A stretch of 64,000 nucleotides of DNA, from assembly GCF_030272615.1 (NCBI RefSeq), contig NC_081413.1:719037867-719101866 (forward strand), given 5' to 3'. The notes beneath the pieces are model-generated. The model was not told the DNA's origin, made no database searches, and saw only the letters and a list, made by a program, of their open reading frames with translations. Source of the stretch: Cryptomeria japonica. Its lineage: Eukaryota > Streptophyta > Pinopsida > Cupressales > Cupressaceae. This document shows, piece after piece, positions 1 to 11,487 of the stretch (positions within the stretch are counted from its first letter, which is position 1; each line of letters starts with the position of its first letter). The position numbers and the translations under genes were made by a program.

Positions 1-810
1 AACTAGACATGGATAATTTGAGCTTAATTGAGTTGATGGAGATTGCAATTGCAATGCAGTCTCAGGCCAAGAAAAAGAGGATGAAAGAACAGTAGAAGGA
101 GGCAAAGACTTGTTGAGATTTTGTCAAGTCTCCTACCAGGGACTAATACTACTAATTTTGTTACTCCTATTGACAAGCTTGGACAACTTGTTTCTAATGC
201 TGGAGAATAGATGAAATATTTTGAGGATGCAACTTATGTTAGTATTGAGAAGTATTAAAAGAAGAAAAGAACTGATCAATTGATGACTAAAATTGATAAA
301 GGGAAAGTTTCTCTTACTATCAATAAGGATTGTTTGAAAGAAGGACTTGAAACTAGAGGTAAAATGCTCTCAATTGTTTCAAAATTTTCATTGTTTTGTA
401 TTGACTTGAAGAAGAAGGAGGAGGCTGAGCAAGAACTTGAAGTTCTTAGTGAGTCATTCAATCTCCTTAATAACTCTGCTATCAATTATGGAAGATCGGT
501 TGTTGAACTTTGGCATAAGCTAAAAACTTATGAAATTGAATAGGCTAAGAGGATCAGATCATTGCAGGAATTACAAACACAATTGATATAGAAGGTGGAA
601 ATATTGCAGAGAGCCTATAAATAATTTGAAGCTATTCTTGCTACACCAAAGATGAGCACTCTAGATGCCATGGAGGAGTTTGTTGGATATATGAGGACAC
701 ATGTGGAGGTAACCGACACTATTTTGGAGACCTGGCATAATGATCTGACACAATTGAAATCACATTTTAGTGATGCTTTTTCTAAGATTGCATTGTAACA
801 ACATTTTAAA
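1..810 (+). pseudogene. Unrecognised coding remnant, 3' internal part of LTR element U
   Basis: A broken plus-strand reading frame lies directly upstream of a polypurine tract and LTR, so it is the last internal coding segment of an LTR element entering from outside the window. The longest open piece (280-543, 87 aa) is Lys/Glu/Leu-rich and looks alpha-helical. The same frame resumes after stops and contains the string MEEFVGYMRTHVEVTDTILE, ending with a stop near 797. No RT, integrase or RNase H motif is visible, although pol normally sits here in an autonomous copia element. It therefore looks like a non-pol ORF of a non-autonomous element. I do not recognise the family; it may be the distal part of the protein seen in element S (57441-59440). 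Confidence 0.4.
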
Positions 811-874
811 CTCCTATATCTATGTATGCTATGCAATTTTGATGTACATGTATTTACTTCTTTGTTTGGCATTG

Positions 875-1078
875 TTGTCGAAGGGGGGGTAATAGATGAA
901 AAGTCAGTCAAAATTTTGTATGTAAAAGTAAAGGAAGAGTAGTAGTAAAAGTCTTTAAATTTTTGTAATAGCACACAATTACTAAGGGGGAGTATATGTC
1001 ATGAAGTCAATTTTTTTTTTGCACACTCAATTGACAAAAAAATTCCCTAGTGTTTCCATGAATTCCAAAGGGGGAGAA
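875..1078 (+). promoter_or_regulatory. Polypurine-tract array before the 3' LTR of element U
   Basis: Three purine runs rich in G occur near 879-891, 984-991 and 1067-1078. The last abuts the LTR start TGTTGG and is the likely plus-strand priming site. The upstream copies resemble the tract arrays seen in elements B and C1. Confidence 0.55.
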
Positions 1079-2294
1079 TGTTGGCATTTGACTAAACCGA
1101 TAAAGACTATTGTGAAATGCAACCGGTAAAGGATTGATTGGTGAATGTGATGAAGAGTTTGAGATTCATGTTTGATGACTAAGTCTTGTGTTTTCATTAA
1201 TGGCAACAATATTTTTGTGTTCATCTAAGTCTTGGAAGCCAACCGGTAAGGTATAACTGGTACATATGACAGTTTACCAGTGAACCGACAAATGGGTTCT
1301 TAACCGGTAAACAAAGACATAGTTGCATTCATGCAACCAGTACAGGCAATTGATGAAGAGTTGAATGATGCAGTTTTACAAAAGTGATTGAGATAAGTAT
1401 TTGGAGCTATGTTCATGGTCACATTGGTAGATTCAATCGAAAAAGCAAGATTTGATGTACAGAGCAGGTATCTTGATGAACATTTAACCGGTAGTGATAA
1501 AGTCACTTAAATCAGTAAAATGACATAGGTTTTGATTTGTTTTGTTGGTGGCCGACATAATTTTGATGTGTAAAGTTATTTTGTCTAGATTAATTGAACC
1601 TAGGAAATTGTTCCAAGGTTGTAGTTGACTAAGTTGATGTCTATAAAAAGTGTGATGAGTTATGAGATAAAAATAGGATTGAAGGTGAATATTGAGATTG
1701 TGATTGTGCGGTGATTAGTGAAGCTCTATATTGATGTGTTATTGAAGTTTTGAGGATCTGAAGTGGATCTTATCAGACACATAGGTGTTATATGAAGATC
1801 ATTTGAACTGTTGGTATCTTAATAGTTACAACAGTAAAATCCCTTAATTAGGTAGGTCCTAATAGGCCTTATATTGTAAATTCTTTAATAAGGTAGCTCT
1901 ATATCAGAGTGTTAAATCCTCTTGCAAGGTTGATCCTAATAGATCAAATCTCCTAATAGGGCTAATCATTTAAATCCCTTAACTATGTGACTCCTAACTA
2001 GGTCTGCTCCTAACAAGGCATGTTTGTAAGACCTTAACCGGTCAAGATTTCTATTCTGCAAATAGTGAATCTTGTGGGTATTAACTCCCACTGTGGTTTT
2101 TCCCTTTTGGGTTTCCACATATAAATCTCTTGTGTTATATGGAATTTGTTTTATTGGGCATTAGCTTATGTGCTGATATTCCTCTTGTGCTTGTTAAGTT
2201 TTAAGTTGTTTAAGTTGGTGATCAGATTCATATTGTTTTTGCTTAAATTGGTTCACCCCCCCTCTCAATGCCTTATAAGTTTATAAAAAGAACA
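1079..2294 (+). repeat. 3' LTR of element U (copia-type, plus strand)
   Basis: The LTR begins TGTTGGCATT directly after the polypurine tract and ends near AAGAACA, about 1.2 kb. It carries several CCGGT motifs, a TATA-like box (1642-1648), many short direct repeats of the type TTAGGTAGGTCCTAATAGG between about 1840 and 2020, the GTTTTTCCC...TTTCCAC module near 2095-2130 and a C-tract near 2256. The right boundary is inferred by comparison with LTR R; the target-site duplication cannot be tested because the 5' LTR is outside the window. Confidence 0.7.
1642..1648 (+). promoter_or_regulatory. TATA-like box in LTR of element U
   Basis: TATAAAA lies mid-LTR, where LTR promoters usually sit. Position and sequence are the only evidence. 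Confidence 0.3.
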
Positions 2295-2509
2295 TAAGGG
2301 ATCAACTAACTCTGGGGTCAATATGTTTTTTTGATAAGTAATGTATATCAATAATATCACAAAGGTAGTAGAAGTAAAAAAATAAATGGAATAAGAGAAC
2401 AAGAGATATCAATCAATTGACTTTTGACTCAACATGGAAGACACCAAAAAAGAGATCTATATTATTTGCATCATTCCCAAGTAGACAACATAATGCACAT
2501 AGATACAAC
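2295..2509. other. Intervening sequence between elements U and B
   Basis: This AT-rich stretch of about 215 bp lies between the end of the U LTR and the B insertion. I see no coding or repeat structure. Its last five bases (2505-2509, ACAAC) are the left target-site duplication of element B. Confidence 0.5.
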
Positions 2510-3582
2510 TATTGGTATTATGGATATGTTGCATTGGTTTTGTCATTGATGTCAACACTTATCAACACTTATCCATCTAGAGATCTTTGGTTATGTTCAC
2601 CGGCAAGTATAGTGACTTAAGCACAGTCACCGGTATTTGGTTCACTAGAAGGTTATATTGTTCACCGATACTGAGGATGACTTGTTATCATCTAGAGATC
2701 ACTTGGTTATGTCAAAGACATGTTTTGGACACTTGGTTTTGGAGATTTGGTTATTGATCTAATCAGGTTGACATATTTGATATTACCGGCAAATTAGTCT
2801 AGGTTATGGACCGGCATGTGTTATCTATTCTAGATCAGCATGACATGTTATAGAGATGGTTTAATCAATTAACATTTTTGTTGAGCTGACATGATGAATC
2901 GCATCTTGACTTACTTGCAATTGATTTTATTGTATATTCATAGTGAGCCGACCTACACATTTGGTCTTAGGTTTTGGTATATATGTAGATCTCACTTGTG
3001 AGATTAATGTAATGGAATGTAATATGGTATGTAAGGTTGTGATATTAGGTATATGCGAAAATAAGGAGAGCTACTCACACAGAAATAATTTGAAGATTCA
3101 AGGAAGGTTTGAAGGAGATAATTAAAGCTTAACCGGTACTGAATCTAGCATTGGAGATGCTACTTTGAGTAGTTTATTATCATTGGATTTAATCATCCAA
3201 TTGTAGTCAGTGAGACTCCCATTCTTGTCATTGAGCAATGAGCTCTAGGTAGTTGACCTTTCTGCATGTGCAGACCCCATTGTATACACATACTATCTGT
3301 AGTAGTATCATCTGATTGTGGGTAAGGTTTCCCACCATGGTTTATCCCCTTATAGGGTTTCCACGTACAAATCTTTGTGTTATGTGTTGTGGATGTTGTT
3401 TCTCTTTCTGTTTCATGCATTAAGTTTCACCGGTATTAATATTAACTGTTAATCTATTTACCGGCATTAAGTTTGGTTTACTAGTATTAAGTATCAATTT
3501 TGATTAAGTTATATTTGGGTTGAAATTAATAGAGAACCGATTCACCCCCTCCCCCTCTCTCAGTTGCCTCCAGGTCTTAAGA
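2510..3582 (+). repeat. 5' LTR of copia B
   Basis: It starts TATTGGTATT (decayed from TGTTGGTATT) and ends near CTTAAGA where CCTAACA is expected. Contents include CCGGC/CCGGT motifs, a TATA-like box at 2979-2986, the CCCACCATGG...TTTCCACG module at about 3339-3370 and a C-rich tract near 3544-3556. It matches 10415-11482 throughout. Confidence 0.9.
2979..2986 (+). promoter_or_regulatory. TATA-like box in LTR of copia B
   Basis: TATATATG follows GTTTTGG at a conserved place; the right LTR carries the same motif at 10880-10887, and the C1 LTR has GGTATAAATG at the homologous position. Confidence 0.3.
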
Positions 3583-3584
3583 AT

Positions 3585-3596
3585 TCGTATCTGAGC
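3585..3596 (+). promoter_or_regulatory. Primer-binding site of copia B (decayed)
   Basis: TCGTATCTGAGC lies 2 bp after the LTR and corresponds to TGGTATCAGAGC, complementary to the 3' end of plant initiator tRNA-Met, with two changes. Confidence 0.6.
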
Positions 3597-4809
3597 TAAG
3601 TCCTCTTTTTGTAGAAGTTTAACAATTTGAGGAGACACATCTGAATTGCATTGGGAAAGACATATGGGATGCTACACAAAATGGCTATGTTGGTCCTACA
3701 CAAGATCAACCTAATCCACCTACATTGGTGAAGGATCAAGATAATTATTGGAAAGAAAGAGAATCTATTTTGAGTGCCTTGTTAGATGAGAAAATCATGG
3801 GATTATCAGACCGATCAACTGCTAAACCTATTAGGGATAAATTGGAGACATTGACTAAAGGTGATTCCACTATCAAAATTGCAAAACTGGAATGCTTCTA
3901 GGTCAGGTATGAAAATGTGAAAGTGGAAGAAGATGAAAGAATTTTTGCTTTTATGGAAAGGGTTAATGAAATTATTTTGGGAATACAATGTTGGCATTGT
4001 GTTGTCATTGATGTCAATTGGTATGGGATGACCACCAGTAGTAGAGATGTATGCGCAACACTGCTATGAAGAAGTACAAGAGAGATATCTTGCATATCAC
4101 CTTGTGTTGCAAAACACCAGTAATGGTAAGGAAGATGACCTTAGGAGTCACCAGTGCAACAATTTAGTGCCTGACTTGTGTGATGAGATAGAAAGGTGTT
4201 TGAGCAGTTGTTTGTGATGAAGAGGCATAATATTACCTAAATCACATCAACACTGGAAGAGAAGAATGAACCGGTATGCTATGAGGTTGTAGAAAAACAA
4301 GACTCTAACTGAATGAAGATGCAATCATCATGGGAAGCAATGACTGACAATGAATGTGCTCACACTAGTTCACATGTACCTGTTTGAAGAGATGTTGCAC
4401 AATAGGGAAATCACATGAGCATATGACAGAAAGTAGATGGTGTTACTCCAGCAAGCAAGTGGAGCTTATCTCCTATTATGCATTAAGTGCATTATAGTTT
4501 TAGAAATAAGAGTGAAGAGGTAAATATAAGCACTTGAAGGATCACACCAGATCTACCAGTGAATTGAAGGAATTCCCTAAGTGCTTAAGATCAGGGTTAT
4601 ACACTAAACCAAAAGGAGAAGGCATGATTGAGATGCTAGTACAGAGGAAGTGTGAAGTGTTTGTCACCTTGACAAACCGGTAGAGGAAGGAACAACATTG
4701 ATCAGGAAGAAAGGCTGTGTAGATGCAAACATAGGAATCTAACCTCACTAAAAGAGGATAGGAGTCTTGTGAAGGTTGATGACATGGTGTCATTAAGAGT
4801 GGTAACCAG

Positions 4810-4817
4810 TATATAAG
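4810..4817 (+). promoter_or_regulatory. TATA-like box in the solo LTR
   Basis: TATATAAG, followed 17 bp later by TTATATAAG; a plausible LTR core promoter by position only. Confidence 0.3.
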
Positions 4818-6308
4818 TCCACCAGTTATATAAGCAAGGTGCAGTTGTAGAAGATTTCCCACTTGTGGAAATAAGCATACTCTGGATTTACCAAGTCTAG
4901 AGACCGGTTTGTGAGTTACATTGACAATTCAAAATGAGGGAAAATATGATAAGGTAACTGGTAGAGTGGTTGAGATCGGAAGAGTTAGAAAACTGACATA
5001 AGTAAGGAAATGGTAGGGTGGTTGGTCAGTGATCCTACTTGGACTGACTTGAAGTGCGAAGCTGGCAGCTAGTAGATATGGATGCCACAAGGAGTCAACA
5101 TGGAAAACCTATGTTTGGATAAAGATGGAATGTACATCGACATGGTTGTTGCATGGTTGGTCAGCTTTAATGAAAGGTCACACATATCACGAGACTTGTT
5201 GCAAAGCGATTGCAAGGGTTTGAGGCTCGAGGTCTAGAAGACAACTACGAGTTAGCCTAGAGTGATTTAGAAGATCAAGGTGATAGAGAAAACAACACAA
5301 CAAATCTATCATGATTGACCAAGGGATCAACTATTAGGGTAAAAAGAAAGTCACTAGGGATGAAAGGTGTGATCCAGAAGATGCGAATATGGTGGAGTTG
5401 TGCTTTCAGATGTCAGAAAGATCAGATCATGCAAGATCTAATTGGATTTGGTTTGCCTCGAGGATGGTGAGGAAACCCTCACCTAGATTTTGAATTGGTT
5501 TTTGGAGGGAAAACCAGTCTATAACTATGTGGCAGAAGAGGAAAAATTTAGCTACTGAAGAATAGAATATTGGGGGATTGAGAAGTTGAAGGTCTCTACA
5601 AGAAAGGAGAAATTAGCCCAGTTCTCAACAAGCATCTAAGAAGAGAGTGAGAGAGAGGGAGAATTTGGTTGAAGCTTTCAATCGGTTGGAGTGAAGAACC
5701 AATAGTGTTCAAACCAGTCAAGAAGAAGAGAATGAGGCTGCAGAGAAGGTAAACAAAGAGTCGGCAGAGAGTAGAACTGGTGAAGAGTGGAGAGCTTATG
5801 AAGGAGATCCCACAAAGAATCAGCAAGTGAAGAACAACAAGAAGAGTGAGTCTGTGTAGAAGAATAGGATATCTCACCGATAGAGAAAAATATATGAAAT
5901 GGTTGCAAGATTCACTTGTAGCGAGATAGCCACTTATGTATTTGATGTTTACTTTGTGAACACTAAGTTGTAGCTCGGTACAGGGGTTGTAGCTCCTTGG
6001 GTTGGTGCCCTAAAGTCAAGGTTTGGTGCTCCTTTGGGTTGTAGCCCATAAATCAGGTAGGGGTTGGTGCCCTAAAATTTGTAACTATGTTTTACTGTGA
6101 GGTTGGATTGGAGAAGTAGACTCCAGTAACATTGCTCACCAAGGTTTTTCCTAGCTTGGTTTTTCCTTATATATGCTGGTGTTATGTGATGTCTCCTTGT
6201 GTGTGTGTGTATTTGAGTTAGTCTCATCACTAACAGGTAAGTCTGCATTGTGTTTGATTGACAAACTGGTATGCTCACAAAGGAGGGTTGAAGGGAAAAG
6301 TTTTGAGA

Positions 6309-6341
6309 ACCACTGATTCACCGCCTCCCTCTCTCAGTGGT
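6309..6341 (+). other. U5 hairpin of the solo LTR
   Basis: ACCACTGA (6309-6316) pairs perfectly with TCAGTGGT (6334-6341) around a C-rich loop. It ends 15 bp before the LTR end. The stem differs from the CAACTGA/TCAGTTG stem of B and C1 by a paired (compensated) change. Confidence 0.65.
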
Positions 6342-6969
6342 GCATTATGTCTAACATACAATGCTGTGGAGGTTCCTTAAGTGAAGATGAAATTATTTCT
6401 AAAGTTTTAAGAGCATTTCCACCAACATACAAAATGAAAGTAACTACTATTAATGAGATAAGAACTATGCCTAATACATCAATATCTAGAGATACCTTGG
6501 TTGGAAAAATTTCAGCATTTGAGCTTGAGGAATTTGGTCCTATTGCTACAATTAAGACAGATTTAGCTTTCAAAGAAACATCATCTATAACATCTTCATC
6601 ATCAACTGGTAAATTTGATTGTAAAGCACTTTATGCAAGAGAACTTGAAGCACCATTTCCAAGGAAAATGCCTAAAGGTCCTATTGGAAGTAAGTATGAA
6701 GGTAAAGCACCTTTTAAATGTAATAAAATTAGTCATATGGCATCTAGATGTCCGAATAGACATGCAAGATTGAGACAAGAAGCTAAAAGAACATATAAGC
6801 CTAACCCTGAATATTAGAGATACAGATTTAAGAAGAATAGAGACAAATCATGTTACTATACTAATGAAGGAGTTACTGATGATTCTGATGAAGAACTAGG
6901 AGACAATGGATGGGATTTTGTTGCAATAATAGAAGATCAATGAGAACCTACTGTTCCACCTGTAGAACA

Positions 6970-7245
6970 GGCCCTGGCAACTGAAATTGAAGAAAATGAT
7001 GAATGGATTATAGATTCCAGATGTTCACATCGTATGACTGGTGATAAAAGTAAATTCTTATCTTTCCAGGAATACAATGGAGGTCTAGTGAGATTTGGAG
7101 ATGACAAAGCTTTTTTTATCAGAGGAGAAGGCACTATATTTTTTGATGGTAAGCTCAATACTGACAATGTTTATTATGTTGAAGGTTTGAAGCATAATCT
7201 TTTGAGTGTTGGTCAATTAGTTGAAAAAGGATTTCAATTATAATT
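6970..7245 (+). pseudogene. Protease and GAG-preIN start of copia B
   Basis: WIIDSRCSHRMTGDKSKFL corresponds to the copia aspartic protease active-site region, but the Gly of the DSG triad is Arg here. The downstream motifs GGLVRFGDDKA and YYVEGLKHNLLSVGQLVEKG (7034-7243) are the conserved protease C-terminus. A stop follows at 7241-7243. The enzyme normally releases Gag, IN and RT from the polyprotein. Confidence 0.85.
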
Positions 7246-7259
7246 CAAGAATGGTAAAT

Positions 7260-8420
7260 GCAAAATCATGAATAGAACTGGTTTGGAAATTGCAACTGGT
7301 AATCAGACTAGAGGTAATATCTTTCATTTAAGTAACAATGAAAAGAGTGCTTGATTGCACATATTGATGAAAGTTGGTTATGGGATAAAAGACTCTGTCA
7401 TGTGAATTTTGATTGCATTGTAAATATTAGTTCATCTAAGGTAGTAAGGGATTTACCTAAGATTGTAAAACCTCATAATCCGGTATGTATGGAATGTCAA
7501 ATGGGAAAGCAAGTTAGAACAACTTTCAAGAGTATTTCTGAGAAAACCAATGATGTTCTTGATTTAATTCATACTGACTTATGTGGTCCGACAAGAACAA
7601 GAAGTCTATAGGGAGATAGATACTTTATGCTAATCATTGATGATCATTCTAGAATGTGTTGGGTTACTTTTCTCAAGGAGAAATCAGAAGCTTTTGGGAA
7701 ATTCAAATTATTCAAGGCACTTGTAGAGAATGAAACCAGTAAGAAAATGAAATGTTTAAGATCAGATCAAGGAGGTGAATTTACATCTAAGGAGTTCAAT
7801 ACATTTTGTGAAGTGAATGGAATTAGAAGACAACTATCAGCACCTTGGACACCTCAGCAAAATGGAGTTGTGGAAAGGAAGAATAGAACTATTCTAGATG
7901 CAGCTAGAAGCATGATATCAGAAGCAAATCTACCTCATGTGTATTGGAGAGAAGCAGTGAATACAACGGTTTACACTTTCAATAGAGTTCACATCAAAGG
8001 TGAAACCAGTAAGACACCCTATGAATTATGGTTTGGTAATATTCCTACTCTTAAGTACTTCAACATATTTGGAAGAAAATGTTACATTAAGAGAGATGAG
8101 TATATTGGTAAATTTGATCCTAGAAGTGATGAAGGAATATTTCTTGGTTATTCATCTAAGAGAAAAGCATATAGATGTTTTAATAAGAGATTGCAAAAAA
8201 TCATTGAGAGTGCAAATGTGAAGATTGATGAAAACTTTAGAAGAAATTCAAGGTCTATGGATTCTGAACCGGCAGTTGAGATAATCACAAATGAACCTGT
8301 ACACAGTGCACCGGTACAGAATGTTGATCCAGTCACACCGACATCATCAGAGAATTCCACAATGATTGAAGAGAAGCACCAAGTGAACACACCCAGGTAT
8401 GTAAGATTGAATCACTCTGA
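7260..8420 (+). pseudogene. Integrase of copia B
   Basis: The GAG-preIN/zinc-binding segment reads LWDKRLCHVNF...CMECQMGKQ, in which the first His of the HHCC motif (LWHKRLCH in C1 and O) is Asp. The catalytic core follows: DLIHTDLCGP, RSDQGGEF and TPQQNGVVERKNRT, so the D,D-35-E residues are still present. The tail includes YELWFGNIPTLKYF and EGIFLGYSSKRKAYRCF, the conserved copia C-terminal block. A TAG stop at 7609-7611 interrupts the core. The product would insert cDNA into chromosomes. Confidence 0.9.
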
Positions 8421-8439
8421 AAGTCAGATATTTGGGAAT

Positions 8440-10040
8440 AAATATCAAGGAGTTATGACTAGAGGAAGACTGGAAAATGAAGAGGTATGTTTAATTTCTC
8501 AAATTGAACCAGCATCTGTCATTGAGGCATGTGAAGATAAACATTGGATTAAGGCTATGGAAGATGAATTGGAACAAATTGAAAAGAACAATACATGGAC
8601 ATTAGTTCCTCGGCCTAAAGATAAAAATGTAATTGGAACCAAATGGGTATTTAGAAAAAAACTTAATGAAGATGGTAAGGTAATCAGAAACAAAGCAAGA
8701 TTAGTGTGTAAGGGATAATCACAGAAAGAGGGAATTGATTACAATGAAACCTTTGCACTGATAGCTAGAATTGAGGCAGTCAGATTATTTCTTGCATTTG
8801 CATCACACAAGAACTATAAAGTATATCAAATGGATGTTAAATGTTCATATCTGAATGGTGATCTTGAAGAGGAAGTTTACATTGAACAACCTGATGGATT
8901 TTCATTGACAAATGATAAAGATATGGTTTGCATATTAAGGAAAGCTTTATATGGATTGAAGCAAGCTCCTAGAGATTGTTATGCTAGATTGGACAAATAT
9001 CTTATGAAGCTTGGTTACACTAAAGGTAATGCTGACAACAACTTATATTTCAAAGTGACTAATGAAGACATTTTGGCTATTGAAGTTTTTGTTGATGACA
9101 TAATTTTTGGAGGAGAAGATGGATTGTATAAAGACTTTTCTAATAAGATGTAGGAAGAATTTGAAATGTCTATGATTGGGGAGATAAAATTCTTTTTAGG
9201 ATTGCAGATTTCACAAACTGATAAAGGTATATTCTTATGCCAATAAAAGTACTTGAAGGAATTACTGAATAAATTTGGTATGGAAAACTCTAAACCGGTA
9301 AGTACTCCTATGACTACAACTGATAAACTATCATTGAAGGATGATTCAGCTCCTGTTAATCTAACAATATATAAATCTATGAATGGAGGTTTACTATATT
9401 TGTCACAAACAAGACTTGATATAATGAATGTAGTGTGTATTGTTTCAAGAATTCAGAGTAATCCTAGAGAAAATCATGAATCAACAGTGAAAAGGATTTT
9501 CTGATATTTACAAGACACAACAAATCTTGGTTTATGGTATCCTAAAGATGAAAATTTTGATTTATGTGTATAAACCGATGCTATTTGGGAGGGAGATGTA
9601 GATGAAAAAAAGAGCATGATTGGCGGAGCATTCTTTTTTGGTAGTAGATTGATTTCATGGTTGAGCAAGAAACAGAGTTGTACATCATTATCAACAGTAG
9701 AATCAGAATATGTTGCAGTAACAACTAATTGTACTCAGGTATTATGGATTAAACAAATGTTGAAGGACATAAAGGTAAAATGAAAAGAACCTATAATCAT
9801 CTATTGTGATAATTTAGCAACAATTGATATATCAAAGAATCCAGTATTTCACTCTAAAACTAAACATGTTTCTATCAAATACAATTTTGTGAAAGAGAAT
9901 GTTGAAGCAAAAAAAGTGAGATTGATTTATGTGAATACTAAAGAGCAGATTGCAGACATCTTTACTAAGCCTTTGCGTAAGGAAACTTTTAAATATCTCA
10001 GAGAATAGCTTGGGGTTATACCCTCACTGGTAGAGACTTA
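8440..10040 (+). pseudogene. Reverse transcriptase-RNase H of copia B
   Basis: The RT start is TWTLVPRPKDKNVIGTKWVF; the stop at 8716-8718 follows ARLVCKG. RT motifs include [36 protein letters not shown] and the catalytic [11 protein letters not shown]. RNase H follows with ESEYVAVTTNCTQVLW and NTKEQIADIFTKPL, ending with a stop just after GVIPSLVET. At least eight stops are present (for example after NKM at 9151-9153). RT and RNase H normally copy the element RNA into cDNA. Confidence 0.9.
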
Positions 10041-10414
10041 GATAGTTGATGTTTGGCATCAAACCAACATAATTTACAAAGAAATATTTTTCCAGCTTTG
10101 ATGGAGGAGAGCTACTTCTTTGGGGGAGTAGTTGGTATTTGTAATTGGTTCTATGAACTAGTTGTATCTGGTATTTGTATTGCTTTGGCATTTGATGTCA
10201 AAGGGGGAGAGATATCTATGGAAAAACATTAAAACATTATCCTTTGGGGAGAGATTATTCATTGGGGGAGAGATTTTTTACTCTCTGCATTGGTATTTTG
10301 ATTTCTAGTATTGATCTATTCTAGAGATTGTTAGTTTTTGGTTTTTGGCATTTTTGCTTTGGCACTTAGATGGTTTTTCCATCTTGTGTTGCCATCAATG
10401 CCAAAAGGGGAGAT
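10041..10414 (+). promoter_or_regulatory. Polypurine-tract array before the 3' LTR of copia B
   Basis: This stretch between pol and the LTR holds five G-rich purine runs: near 10121-10128, 10199-10212, 10246-10254, 10264-10272 and 10403-10414. The last abuts the LTR and is the likely plus-strand primer. The first is followed by AGTTGGTATTTG, which resembles an LTR start. Confidence 0.65.
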
Positions 10415-11482
10415 TGTTTGTATTATGGATATGTTGCATTGGTTTTGTCATTGATGTCAACACTTATCAACACTTATCCTTCTGGAGATCTTTGGTTATG
10501 TTCACCGGCAAGTTCAGTGACTTATGCATAGTCACTGGTATTTGGTTAACCGACAAGTTATATTGTTCACCGGCACTGAGGATGAATTGTTATCATCTAG
10601 AGATCACTTTGTTATGTCAAATACATGGTCTGGACACTTGGTTTTGGAGATTTGGTTATTGATCTAATCAGGTTGACATATTTGATATCAGAAAATTAGT
10701 CTAGGTTATGGACCAGCATGCGTTATCTATTCCAGATCAACACGACACATTTTTGAGATGGTTTAATCAATTAATATTGTTGTTGAGCGGACATGATGCA
10801 TCGCATCTTGACTTACTTGCAATTGATGTTATTGTAATATTCTTAGTGAGCCAACCTACACATTTGGTTTTAGGTTTTGGTATATATGTAGATCTCATTT
10901 GTGAGATTAATGTAATGGAATCTAATATGGTATGGTAAGGTTGTGATATTCGGTATATGTGAATATGAGAAAAGCTACTCACATAGACATCATTTGAAGA
11001 TTCAAGGAAGGTTTAAAGGAGATAATCAGAGCTTAACCGGTATTGAATCCAACATTGGAGATGCTACTTTGAGTAGTACATTATCATTGGATTTAATCAT
11101 CCAATTGTAGTCAGTGAGACTCCCATTCTTGTGATTGAGCAGTGAGCTCTAGGAAACTGGCCTTTCTGCATGTGTAGACCCCATTGTATATACATACTAT
11201 CTGCAATAGTATCATTTGATTGTGGGTAAGGTTTCCCACCATGGTTTTTCCCCTTACAAGGTTTCCATGTACAAATCTTTGTGTTATGTGTTGTGGATGT
11301 TGTTTCTCTTTCTGTTTCATGCATTAAGTTTCACCGATATTAATATTAACTAATTATTATGTTTACTGGCATTAAGTTTGGTTTATCGATATTAAGTGTC
11401 AATTTTGATTAAGTTATATTTGGGTTGAAATTAATAGACAACTGATTCATTCCCCCCTCTCAGTTGCCTCCGAGTCCTAACA
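10415..11482 (+). repeat. 3' LTR of copia B
   Basis: It starts TGTTTGTATT, ends CCTAACA and is followed by the duplication ACAAC. It carries the same TATA-like box and conserved module as the 5' LTR, and a perfect 7-bp terminal hairpin. Confidence 0.92.
11439..11466 (+). other. U5 hairpin of the copia B 3' LTR
   Basis: CAACTGA (11439-11445) pairs with TCAGTTG (11460-11466) around a C-rich loop, 16 bp before the LTR end. Confidence 0.6.
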
Positions 11483-11487
11483 ACAAC

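Larger units (their letters stand above)
3989..6356 (+). mobile_element. Solo LTR of another copia family inside gag of B
   Basis: This 2368-bp insert starts TGTTGG and ends CTAACA, and is flanked by the 5-bp duplication TACAA (3984-3988 and 6357-6361). It has no internal region, PBS or coding capacity, so it is a solo LTR left by LTR-LTR recombination. It carries the motif TTGTCATTGATGTCAA near its start, TATA-like boxes near 4810 and 4827, and an 8-bp hairpin with a C-rich loop (6309-6341) at its 3' end. It is more than twice the length of the B and C1 LTRs, so it is a different family. Confidence 0.9.
3632..6960 (+). pseudogene. gag: gag of copia B, split by a solo LTR
   Basis: The segment 3632-3988 encodes the N-terminal UBN2-type gag region (motifs ETHLNCIGKDIWDA and IMGLSDRSTAK). 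The frame resumes at 6362 with CCGGSLSEDEIISKVLRAFP on the far side of a 2.4-kb solo LTR. Compared with C1, the 5' end lacks about 90 bp including the start codon. The CCHC zinc knuckle near 6715-6755 has lost three residues including its first Cys, leaving FKCNKISHMASRC. Stops occur at the end of the 6347-6817 open stretch. Gag normally forms the cytoplasmic virus-like particle; this copy cannot. Confidence 0.88.
2510..11482 (+). mobile_element. Ty1/copia LTR retrotransposon B, complete but inactive
   Basis: Two LTRs of about 1.07 kb (2510-3582 and 10415-11482) bound an internal region coding in copia order: gag, protease, integrase, RT, RNase H. The insertion is confirmed by a 5-bp duplication, ACAAC at 2505-2509 and 11483-11487. 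Without the solo LTR inserted in gag, the internal region is about 4.46 kb, typical for this group and matching element O. The LTRs differ at roughly 7 percent of positions in the first 260 bp (hand count), so the insertion is old. The gag start is deleted and many stops and frameshifts interrupt pol. Confidence 0.93.
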
